DNA of 64,000 bases from Beroe forskalii (taxonomy: Eukaryota; Ctenophora; Nuda; Beroida; Beroidae): positions 310,001 to 374,000 of the forward strand of contig WFMF01000023.1 in assembly GCA_011033025.1 (NCBI GenBank), read 5' to 3'. Numbering within the stretch: the stretch's first letter is position 1; the number at the start of each line of letters is the position of its first letter. Below, one piece after another: positions 35,142-47,700 of this stretch. Both the position numbers and the translations under genes were made by a program. The notes below the pieces were generated by a model, which saw nothing but the letters and a program-made list of their open reading frames with translations, was not told the origin of the DNA and ran no database searches.

Positions 35142-35743
35142 AGGCACAAAATGTACCGCACACGGTTTTTCGGCTCCCTAGCCCAAGAAACCTACACCCC
35201 TCAGTGTATCACTTGATAATTGAGTTATCGGTAATAACTTACCAGTTATAATTAAATTACTGGAACAGTATTAGGAACACTGGACAGATCACCCTGGGTT
35301 TGTACTGATGTGTTTAGTCTCGTTTAGCTGTGCTCAGTATCTGTTAGACCTACGATCTGTTGTGGAATGAAGTTGAATAATTTGAAAGTAGCCTTTGTTA
35401 CGACTTAAGAAATAAATAACATATCGTTAATTTCTTGTCTTTAGTTAACTTAATCATTGAGATAATTAAACAGTTTACAATGAAACTACAATTCTTTGCT
35501 TGTATAATTGTACAATGCTGTAATAATCGTATACCCCTTTAATCAGCTAGGAAGAGCCGTTGGTAACCTCGGGGCTCTGTTACTCTGCATCCCTCTCACT
35601 CCCACTACACTCCCTACTCCCACTTCATTTCCTACTCCCTCTACTCCCTACTCCCACTTCACTCCCTACTCTCTACTCGAGACACTCCCACTTCCTCTCT
35701 TCTGAATCTACTCCCACTTTTCTACTCCCTCTCAAACTAACAG

Positions 35744-35780
35744 ATGGTTGTTATTGGAGGACGGGGTGCACCAGGGAAAG
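35744..35780 (+). CDS. Candidate first coding exon of the Kv-type gene
   Basis: ATG GTT GTT, encoding MVVIGGRGAPGK and one extra base, ends GGGAAAG|GTTAGC. Phase 1 out matches the next candidate (36058) and also 46437. It is very short, so the support comes mainly from phase agreement. Confidence 0.4.
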
Positions 35781-38700
35781 GTTAGCAATTGAAACATGCC
35801 TACGTACCCAGGTTTTAGTAGGTCAGAAACATTTTATACCGCCCCCTGAGTGTAGTGTAGCCATCTCTTATGTCTTCTTTCCTCCTTCTTTCCTTCTTCT
35901 TCCCTTCTTTTTTCCTTTTTCTTTCCTTTTTCTTTCCTTCTTCTTTCCTTCTCCTTCCCTTCTTATCTTGTTCTTCTTCTTTGCCTCTGATCCTTCTGAT
36001 CATTTCCTTCTGATTCCATTCTATAAGTATTGAGATTTCTACAAAACTCTGTTGCAGGGGGCGGGGGTGGAAACCCTTTCAACAGGAGCGGAGTGACTGC
36101 TAACGGAAACGCAGGCTACGGCAGTAGGAAGTGGGTTGCTGGGGACTATTCAGTGTGAGTACTGTGTGTTGTCATGTGTTGTCATGGTGATTGGTATGTG
36201 TTGTCAAGGTGATTTGTTGTCATGGTGTTGTCATGTTTAATGTGGTATTTTGACTTAACTTTCTATAACTTCTATTCATTGAGAATTGGTTGCATTAAAC
36301 TAAAGTCTAAACTCATGCACTCATTCATAAGATCATTCAAATCATATCTCATGTTCACTTTGAAAACATTCCACGAAGAATTGTAATTAATACAATACCG
36401 CACTGTTATTTTTCTTTTGCTTTGGAATTTTCATAATTTCTGGTGGGAACAATCCTCGCTAAAAGAAGCCGTCGTGTCTTGAAGGCTGGTGGTAACCTGG
36501 AATTAATTGCATATTTTGTTGCTAAAAGCTGTGCCATTTGCCCGGGATAGGAAATATTTCCGATATCTCACATATCAGACTGAGTGATGTGTTGTCTGCC
36601 TTTATTGGGCCGTTCTTAAATCTAAAGGTCGTAGTGGACAGCTTTGTTGGTGTTTTCAGGGTATTGTGAATGTTTTGCTGAAAACACGGTATTATTAGTA
36701 CCTACTATCTTAACCTTGTGACCGTACAATCGAAACACATAATGTTATCATTAAATTAACTTTATTGTAATTATTATTAAATTAACTTTATTGTAATATC
36801 TCATCATCATTAAACTTCATTATGTAATTCTATAATCCATTTTATTGAATATAATCCAAGCCACTTGCGGGATTTAGCCTGTTGATTGTTAAATCATCTA
36901 AGAACCTAATTAGTTTAGTCGTTAGTAGGTTAGTATTGTCAATGGACTATTCAGGTCCTTGAAAGTGTGAGAGCGTCTAGTTCCCAGGTTTAGTTTAAGA
37001 GCAGCCCCATTTACTTATGGGTATAGTCCTAATGTTTCTTCTATTTGAGTTCGATGCTTTGGCTCCTTGAATTTCAGAATCATACTTTGTAAACTTGGAG
37101 CCGAATTAGTTTCTCTTTGCGATATAAGGTCCATATGACGTGTGCATTCTGTTGTTTATTACATGTTATTCAGTATAAAACATTTCTGTTAGAACTCTGT
37201 AAGTACACTAAATTCAAATTCATTTAAAATGGCATACTTTGCTAACATACTCTGTCAAGACTTACAAAACGCTACCGAATACTCCGTACTACTAACTTGA
37301 CCCAGGGTAATGAGTATTGAGTATATACCTTGGATTCTTGGAGTGAATGACTTGGATGCTTGCATTCCCCACCCTAACACCCCTGCACTCCCCATCCTAA
37401 CACAAGTGTTGGTGCCTGCATTCCCCATTCTTACACCTAACAGTGCCTGCAGGGCACGCCCCATCGCACCCAGCGCGGCACTCCCCATCCTCACACCGCA
37501 CCTCACCGGCTGTGCAGGCCTCCACACAGGGCCTTAAGGCCCACACCTTCTCCCCCTTCCTGGATTTGGAGGTCTTCTTATCAGTGGAGAGGTAGTACTT
37601 CCTCTTCTTGAGATACACAGCAGTGCAGTCAGGGGTCTCCACACAGAGATCCCTTGCTCTAGTCAGAGTCTTCTCCACCAGGAGATCTCCCTCAAACTTC
37701 CCCTTCTTCACCTTCACCCCACTCTCCTCCTCCCAACAGAGGGAAGTCTTCATCTCGAACTCGTGGTGGGGGTCATCACACGTCCCTGTCACTATCACAG
37801 GCGCCCCCTCAGGGGGGTTACCAGACTTCCCCTTAGGGTGCATGCACAGGTCCCTCCCTCCCCGGTACTTCACTTCGTTCTCGGTCAGCTCCCACTTCCC
37901 TGCCTCTCTACACTTCACAAACCCTACTTTAGCATGCTCCAATGCTGCCCCCTTGATGCTCAGACACAGTCCTGTAGCAGAGTCGTGCAGATACCCCTTG
38001 TCTGTTGCACAGAACTCTCTATCGCATCCTATCAGACTTAGCACTGCCATGTGCTCTACTGTGTCATCCAGGTCCACACACAACCCTCCGAAGTGTCTGA
38101 GTTCCCCACACTGCTCCACCTCACCCACCTCAAACTCCTCCTCCTCGTCCTCTTCACTCCAGTCCTCGTTATTAGAGAAGTCCCACCCCTCACACTTACT
38201 TCCTGGCTTACACTCCATGATGGGACGCGAGGGCATGTGCATTATGTTACACATGTTGGGTACTGCGCGGCTCATCTTTATGTAGCCCCCGTCCCCCCAG
38301 TCCGGTCCCCACGAGTTCTTTATCTTCCAGTAATCCGGGGCATACCCCACTAACAGTACAGCGTGATCAGGGGCTTTCTGACACTTACACTTCCCAGTAC
38401 ACTCGTATATCCCCGTCCTGTAATGCATGAAGTCTGTTCCTGAGCACCGGATCCCCACTGCCACCACTCCCTTAGCTACCATCTCCAGTAAATCCTCGTC
38501 AGGGCCCCCTGATAGGTCCTCATGCCCTGTCACCACCGCGTCTCTGAAGCTGTTCTTCACCCCTGCCATATCACACGCCCTGTCCTTCTGCACATACCCC
38601 CAACTCCCTTCCTCTGCCACTCTCCCTGTCTGCTCCACGTACTCGTACCCCCAATGGGGCAGCCCCCCCTTGCACCCGTCGTGCGTCTTGTACTCCTCAG

Positions 38701-41700
38701 TATACTCTGGGGCGCAATCCAGGATCTCCTGCTCGCTGAAATCCACCTGGCGCCCTGTCAGCGCCCAGTAGGCGCCTTCTAGAGCTCCTGCGGCGCCGAA
38801 CGCCCAGCAGGCGCCGCACCCCATCTGATCACTGGCAGGCGGCAAGGCGCCTCTAGCTGCCCAATCCACCTGGGGTAAAAGGGGAGGTTAGATATCAGTG
38901 GGAGGAGGTCATTTTACTAGTGCAGGAGGGGACTTGAGAGTTCAAAAAAGCTTGTTACTGTCCGCAGAATTAGCTGAGTAGAAAGTAGATTAGTTTACAA
39001 GTACCTTTTTAGGAAGTGCCTCCCTCTTCTCCAATCTAACTCTAGTAGTCTGCATCCCCTTCCTATCTCTCCTAGCATCCTCCAGTGCTGTCAAGTTGAC
39101 ACTCAGCAGATTGGCGGATATCTCCTCCGGTGTCATGACTGACACCACCGTTATTCCTGCTGAGAAGGTCTTCTGACTGTCGTTTATCTCATCTATCTCC
39201 TCCACTGACCTTCTGAAGTGGTGCATCCTAACATCCATCTCTTCGTCAGTAGCTCGCTTTACCAACTCCTGAAGATAGCGTGGTTTACTGAGTATTTACT
39301 TGTTATCTCAGAGTAAGTAGCTCGCTTTACCAACTCCTGAAGATGTGAGAAGACTGAGTAGTTGTTCGATTTACTTCTTTACAACGCAGTGATTGGAAGT
39401 GATTTGAGGAGATTGTTATCGAACTCTTCCTAGATCATCCCTTCCCTCCCACCTAGATACTAAACCTGTCTCGTGGTTTTAATCTCAAGTTAAAACTGGA
39501 CATACCTCCAGCTGTAGTCTTCCCCTGTACTTCTGGAACGCAGTAAAGAACATCCTCACAATATCGTGTGCATGCTGCAATCTCTCCCTCCCTCCCCTCA
39601 GTCTCTCCAAGATGCTCCTTGGACCGTTGCCAGCCAGGAAGGTTTTGTGGATAGCATCTCTCAGTCCTGTACCATTGTTCCCAGCTCCTGAGATGATGTT
39701 ACTGATAGCGTCTCTGAAAAGACCCTCCTCTGCTCTGAGTTGAGGAGTCAGCAGTGTCACCAGGATCAGGAGAACAGGTGACAGGGACATCCTGAGAGCA
39801 CCCGGGAGATAAGACTTTAGTTGGAGATTAGAAGGGATATAAAACTTCAGTTTGGAGCAGGAGATGAGAAAGGAGATGGAACTTAAGTTGGAGCAGGAAG
39901 TTGAAAAGGATTTGATATGGAAACTTGGATCACAGGGACGTTGGCTCTGAAGCTTGTCAACTAAACTAAAACTAGCACTTAAACATCGAACAAAGCTCTA
40001 TGTGATTCATTAAATGCCATATTATAACCGATAAGAAGCTAAATTAATCAAACTTAACTACTTAACTATAGCATAAATATGATATCGTTAATTAATTACG
40101 AGAGACTACTGGGACCTAGTTGAGAAGTAGAGACCACGTTCAATACATTAATAAATAAAGTTCTATTAATTCGACTTTATAACTAAAGCTGAGAATTAAA
40201 AGCAAGCAGTTGTAACCCGAAACATTTTGTGTAGCTATCTTCAAATAACGAGCTCTGCACTCTACCTTTAGACATCTTGACATCATCAACTCCCCACTCT
40301 AACCCCTGATAATGACGTCACCACACCCCTAGTGAAACACCTGCAGATCTAGCCACATTTCATGAGGGCCGCATCGGGTGGGGGGCGGCTTCCCCCGAAT
40401 CTCTCCGGCGTCAGCCTCGCCACACTTCCTACACTGAATGCAATTAATAGAGAGGACTAAAAGAGGGGAGGTGTGACTTTGGGGTGATGAGGAGTGGAGA
40501 TTCGGTTGAGTGGTTTCGATATAACGATAGGGAAAGCAATTGTTATATCCCCGTTCTATTATTCTATTTAATAACAGCTAATTTCAAGATGCTGAGCAGG
40601 GCCTATATTACATGGGTTGGAATGTTACGCTTTCTTTCAACCTAATAGAGCTTTTAAGCTTCCATTGTTGTAGGATCATTCAATATACTCAAAATAACCG
40701 GCAAGTTACAGGAAGGGGGAGGGAATCACTTCAAAATAAAGAATTAAGCCTGCCATTGGACTTTTTTCGATGAATTGAGCCATGATTTAGACTGTTGTTG
40801 AACTAATTTATATCATAATCATGACATAACCTCCTACATCTCATCCTGGAAGATTTGCTCCGGATCTTAACTCAGCAGGCTATCGTTCCTGGTGTAATTA
40901 GTTTAAAATCTGTTTACCAAATTATTCCAGATACCATACAACATCATTTAATGATATTCTTATACCGTGCAATTTACAGAACTTTACAAAATTTGAAGAA
41001 TTCTGTTTTAGTGAATTTAAGTAAACCGATCAAGTTTGTCCAATTCGGTGAGTGGTGATAGTCAATTTGATCACTTGTATAACTTCTGTATGGGTTCCTG
41101 ATACTGAGTTCTGATAGATCTACTGAAGCATAATCTATAGCAATAATCTACTATTTCATCTCCTTTCGCTATTTTACTTCAGAATTGAGTGTGTCGTGTA
41201 ATTTGTTCAGATGGGGACATTGGCTCAATGTACTGGACAGTCAGTAATTAGTGAATTAGACTCTTTTTCAAACCCAACACATCGGTCATTCACCGTCCAA
41301 ATTACCAAACAGTAAATCCTATTAATGTCTGTCTACCCCTCCATTTTAACTCTCTATGTAATACAATAGCTAAAGAAAGGGGGTCTGCAGTGGACTAAAT
41401 CACCAATGACTGTGTTTTCTAAGTGATAGCAGATAGTGCTGTCTTACTTCAGAGAGTATCTCGGTGCTCTATTTCCCAAGGTTCACTTACTTCTTGTTCA
41501 TTGCTTCTGCATTTCTTTGGATATCAGAGCACTTTTCTTCTTCCGTCACTCTGAAAGTTGTAACAATTCTCACAGCAAATTATCCATGGAGTAATTAAAG
41601 TATTACGGACTGTTTCAGTATTTGGTTAGATCACCTGACACCTTTTCTCTTCTCTTCTGGAAAGCGGCTGCTATCTGTTTCTAAAGCTTCAGGGAGGAAC

Positions 41701-44700
41701 AAGCATAGCCCTATGCTTGTTGCTCAAGGAAGCCTTGTTTTGTCTTCTCACGCCGCGCGAAATAAACTCTCGCGTCTGGGAATTAGTCGCGCGCCGTACG
41801 CACATGTATCGAAACATGTGCTATTTTCGAAAAACTGAGTCGCGTGTGTGTCCAAAAAGATGACTCAATCAATACTTTGAAAAATGGGGAAGAAATAAGC
41901 CGTTGAGAATTAGAAGACAAACTTAAGCTCACATTCCCACCTTGAGTTGGGTGAGTAAGCATTCTGGTGCGAAGGAATCCTGTTGAACGAGTAATGTATT
42001 GATGCCATCATTTGATGTTTATCAGACTTTCCAAAGTCTACCCCCTGATCTATGCAGACTAGATTACTCGAATAAATTACTTACTCAAAACATTTTGTTC
42101 GTGTTTTAGATAATTCTAAGGCCATGGAGGCTTTATTACGGATTAACAAAGAATTATGCATGTAGGTATACGAGTTTATGTTGGGATTGTAAATTCTCTT
42201 AAGATTACTAATTCCTGTGTCGGTCGCTGCTCTGCAGAATCGTGTCTCGTGTAGTGAAAGTCATTAGGCCTGTGATAACGTCATCTAGTACCTATTCCTT
42301 ATGCTGGTATATAAAAGTATTGCCTTATATGGGCATTAGGCATGGGAGTACTACCTTATAAGGGCATAACTTAACGTCTATATTTGCCTTGAAAAGTCTT
42401 TAATCAAGCTCTGCTTTACTGAGCAAAACACTTGCATACATCTCCAATAGAAAGCGTTGAAAATGATATCACCAATCACCATGGTTACGATTTAACCTAA
42501 GACAACCCCCCTTTCCACAAACTTTGATGAATTTCTCTCATCAATATTTAAATCATGAAATGTGGTTTTTGCGCTAAAAACCTCGCAGCCCCAGGTTTAG
42601 CGACTAATTGCACCACTTTTACTGTTTATGCTATGGAGCAGCTTAATTACTTTACTCAGTACTTTAGCATTGTTATGCTGGTTTATGCAAAACAGCATAT
42701 AACACAGGCTTTCTATGAATACATCGTTAAGGTTCTGACCCTGAAACGCTGACCCCTGAATCGGGTTATTTAACATTTAAAGGCGCTGACAATAACCGCT
42801 TTATTTGGGCAGGGATTTCCATGGTGAGTGTTGAATGGCCGCCCCTATAATCTCTGTATCAAATGTTGGAGGGTTGTAATCTCCCCCCATTACTCGCTGC
42901 CCTCTATTCACTCTCCAATCATTATTACCACATCTTGTAATAGCACCCCACCCCCTCTAACAAGTATTGCACTTGTTATAGGTTGTCGGGTCAGCTCTCC
43001 CCCACTTTTAAGTGTGCCTGGTTTTCTGCTTTCTCTCTCTCTCTGATTGGGTGGAAATTAGGCCTTCACATCTCCGTACTTCAATCAATTGCCGACAGTG
43101 GAGGTTGCTCTGAAAACCCAGCTTCCCGAACGGAGGAGCAGTTAGTGTCGCACTGTCCTAATTGTTTCCCCGAGGAGCTCACACACCGCCTTAGAGTGTC
43201 AGGGCTGTGATTACATCGCATTTGAATAAATTTCCAGAGAATCGTCACTCCCTGAAAGTAGGCGGTTAACTCCTCCAATTAGACATTTCAAAGCGTTGCC
43301 ATGGAGACCTTGTAACCGCCTATTCCTCGTTGGAGACCCTTACACTCAGTACCCACTCTCTCCCATGTACACTGTACTCTTGATTCTACACCCCTTCACA
43401 GTCACATTGTGTGATTAAACCCCTAATTACCATGTTTGGGTATTGTTGGAGTGTCTCTTGCCACTAAGTACCATATTTGGTAATTATAAGACGCTCCTAA
43501 CCTAGAATTACCATTTTGGGGTATATTATATGCCTTTTATGGGAATCTACCGCTGCGTAAACCTTGTTTTTGTTTTATGTTTGGTATTTCATACTCCTAT
43601 AACATAGGTGGTAGTAATTGTGGATCTCAAAGTCCGCCTAATTTGGCATTTAGTCATTAATTAACAGGGGCTTCAGGATATACGGTATATTAATTAACAG
43701 GGACTTTGATATGCGGTATATCAGCTCAGCATATCTGCATATCGGGACGCTTTGTCACCCGATTATCTGTTGACACTGATCCCTGCTAATTGCCCTGCAT
43801 TCCTCCTCTATCCCCCGCTGCCTTCAGATCCTGGACTTCAGTTTCCTCCTTCGTTTCTCTCATTTTATGTGATCTGAGGGTATTAGGATCTCTGTGTTCA
43901 CCTTTGTTGTTCACTAGAGCTTCTTTTCCCTGATTTCATGCGAGATTTTGATATTAGGATCTTTGGGACTTGTTCACGGCTCACTGGACCTCCTCTCAAA
44001 TGTTTCAGCATTGTGACTTTGTGATCTCGCATTACCCCGCTCTTTCCCCCAGGATATTTGGAATCTTGAGAACTTCTTGCACGCGGTACTCACAGAGATT
44101 AGGTGTAATTTGCGGAATAAAAGCTTCAGGGAAAAGGTTGTAATTGTAGCGTTTAGTTTTCCATTGTCCCGTGTGTGACTACAAGCATTGTCATGAAAAT
44201 GTGATGTTTAATTTGAGCGATTAGCGCAAGTGAAGCGTGTCCAAATCATTTTCGAATCACGCCATCTCGTTGAAGTTTTCAGACTATTGTTGACACGAGA
44301 TTGTGCGAATGTGCCCAAATAAGCCTTACATCACTCCAACTTTTCACAGTTATGGGTCTGATAGCTCTATTCAACTAAACCATCTCGCATCATTTAGCTG
44401 GTCACCTTGTCGTCACTAGGCGAGCGATCGACACTGCTAAACGCCCGAATCTGAGCGGAACTAGTAAACTGTCTATTCTGTGGAAACCAGGCTTTTCTTA
44501 TCCAGACCTGACCTTGATGCTGCAAACAGTTGGAGTCTTGATGAAGGAGCAGGCTCGGTAGGAACTCCTGATGCATTTGAAGATGATGCATGATGTATTG
44601 ATGCATGACATGGTTAAGTGACAGCTTAACTAGTTGACCATGTCATTCTGCAGTTACCAGATCCTCTATTTACTGCTGCTGGGAGTTGCTAGTTACTGCT

Positions 44701-47700
44701 GCTTTATAACGACCAGTGATGTGCAGCTAACTCAGCTTTGTAAGTCAGTAGCCGATACTAAATCCACAATGCTACGGTCCAATGACAGCGATTATTGGCA
44801 GCTTCCTGCGTATTTCCGCGTGCAAGCTGCAGCAGTCATGCAAGAATCGGTAATCTCAGCTCTGAAATGCGCTAGAATTGGTAGTTTGCACTCTGAAATG
44901 GGCTGTAAGAGGCTTGGTTCTGCGTTTTTAATGCAGAATTACTGCAATGTTACGATCTGATCTGTTGGGTTACCTGATCTAACTTGGTAACTGTGAGATG
45001 TGATTGTATCATCTACTCAGTGGTTTCATCCAAGGAATTCCCTTTAAGAATGCTCTCCAAACTAAAAATAACTTATTCTAAAAGATTTTCAATCCCTTCT
45101 TTTCCCTTGGAACTTTATGATTCTTAGAAATACTCCGATTCTCACACCATTTTGAAACTCCACAGGTTTCTTTGAAATATCAAATAATGTCCTTCTCAAA
45201 CACTAAGCGTCCAGAGTCGCGAGCAGCGAATCAGAACCCAGAGCTATTGTCGTCACTCCATCCGGCCGCTATTTCCACACGACTTATTACTCCGCAAGCT
45301 CCTCTGAATCCAGCATTTGAAAGCGTCACTTCCACTGATGGGTAATCTGATTAGACCTACCTGACAAAGTCTGCCGTAGAGGTTGTTTTTACGTTTCACG
45401 TTGCTCTCGTTCTCGCTATTTTAAATTTAAATATTAAATATTCTCAAGTTTTAAACTTGAATATTTCGTGAAAACTGACAGAATTAGACTCGTGATCACA
45501 GTTACGATGACGCTAAGACGTTGGGAATCTCTACCTTGTACATTGTACAGACGAATCATGACAGATGGCTAACAGAATGACTAACGGAGACTCATCTCTG
45601 GAAGGCTATAATTTGCGGATGAAATGCCTTGATTCTCGATACTGGAAGTGGTAATTACTATTATTTACCGTCTGATTTAGTCTTCTAACCTTTGCGAAGT
45701 CAGAATGCGTATGGATGTAAGTCAGAATGTCGAGAGATTTTGTTCTGATCGTGACCCAAGCCTGAATGAGAAGAGGAGATCCTTGTGTTGCTCAACCGTG
45801 AAGTGGCATTCTCAAACCAATGACTGCGCAATGAGTGTATCCATGAGTGTACTGCAGGTATTTTATCTGTAGTCAGGTAGTTTGCTGATGCCATTAACCG
45901 GTTGTGTTTAGAGTGGCTCAATGCTCATCAGCTGCTTGTACTTCTCCTTTTAACTGGGGTCAGGGATGCTTCCTGACCATCAAACCGTGACAGTGGTTTG
46001 AATATGAGGAAACTTCACCTTGGAACTCTGATAATTCACTCTGGAATCACTCCCTTCGCATGTTAAAGTTCTAACTAGATTTATTATTCTCGAAACCGAT
46101 TGTATGCTATTTTCTAGGAACCATTGAGCCACGCTTCTTCTTTGACTCCAGTAATATATGTTGACACCGGCAAAGTTTGCGTTGACAGCAGGTAACTTTG
46201 ACATCAGTTTATGTTGACACCTGTTTACGTTGACACCAGTTAACATTGACAGCACTTTACATTGACACCAATTTACTCCGACATCAGTTCACTTTGACAC
46301 CAGTTTACATTTACATCGTTTTATTTTGACACCATTTCACGTTGACACCAGTTAACTCTGAAATCAGTTCACTTTGACACCAGTTGACTTTGACACCAGT
46401 TCGCTGACACCCATCTTTAACTTCCAATGTCTGTAGCAAAGAGGATGAAGAGCTCAGTTTTCAGAGACAATAGGAAGAAAGCCAAGTTTTCAGGATGGAC
46501 GCAGTAAGTTTTAACATTATCAGATAACATTGGGGTGCTGCCATTGGAGGCAATGTCCTCTACTGTTCCTTTATTGAAAACTGTCAAATTTGGTTTTTGT
46601 GTTGAGAAACACAATTTATATCATACCAAATTTGACACAAGAGCTGCTCGAACTGCAGTGTGCCCCAACGGCAATCAGCATGCACGCTTCATTCCACCAC
46701 AGTCCACCACACTGTAATAGTGCAATATTCAATATCCTTTTCACATACTCCTGTCCCATCTTTTCAATATCCTTTTCACATACCTCTGTCCCATTCTAAA
46801 TCAACATTCTTCTGTCCCATTCCCGTCATTTTGTGACAGGAACGGAACTCCCCATGTCAGCGTTCACACTGCATTTGTCATGGAATGCTTGCTTCTGAAG
46901 TTCTGATTAGTGAAAAGAAGCAAGTCCTGGCACGGGCAACTGACCGCAATGTTTAAAAAGAGAGTGGAAATACGGGTGAAATTCCGAGTGAATTGTAATT
47001 TGTAGTTGAATTGTGACATGAAGAGTTTAGCTACATAATGAATCCATTCGAGCAGTCGATAAGGCGGAAGCTGAATCGCAGAATCGTTCATAGCTGTATC
47101 GTGTTTTTGCAGTCTTGCTTGATCCTGTTTCGCAAAGTTTATCCTAGTCGTCCATCTACAGCAGTACAGCACCTGCCACCTTGTCTCGTTCTTTAAGAAA
47201 TCACGTGACTAAAACCTCTGAAGTGAACCTGGACTTGTTACTATGATGTACTTTAGACGACAATTCAGTGAGGAAGGGAGGAAAGTTGCCCGGAAGAACC
47301 GACAGAAGATTATCAGCAACATCTTCCAAGCGTAAGTCGTCATAGCAACCTGTCATACCATCGCCTTAGCAACATTTTCAGATGTGTTTTCATTTCATTG
47401 CTACTGATGAAAAGATCGCCAAGGATTCCCTTGTTAAAGAGTAAAAAGTGGATGTTTGGCGATATTCTGAATTTGTGAATTATGCAACCAGGTTCGATAA
47501 TTCTTCACCAAGTCGATGCAAAGCCAAGTGCAATACTGCATGTTTTGTAAACCTGGCACCTCGCTTTTCTGTCGGTTTTCATTTTCCGTACTTAGCCGAA
47601 TTGTCGGCAATTACTCTACTTCGTAATGCAGTAGAGAACTCCAATTCACAAATTCGAGGTGTTTTCACTTTTCTTTTTTTACTCCAGGTTGCTGTTCCGA

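Noticed and set aside
35560..36033. 157-codon plus-strand open frame
   Set aside because: Composition follows CTCCCACT and TTCTTTCC microsatellites; it overlaps the small candidate first exon in another frame and has no family motif.
37608..38285. 225-codon plus-strand open frame
   Set aside because: It is antisense to the well-supported cathepsin catalytic and tail exon and shows no domain of its own.
44394..44606. 70-codon minus-strand frame rich in His/Gln
   Set aside because: It arises from ATGCAT-type repeats near 44570-44610 and has no family support.
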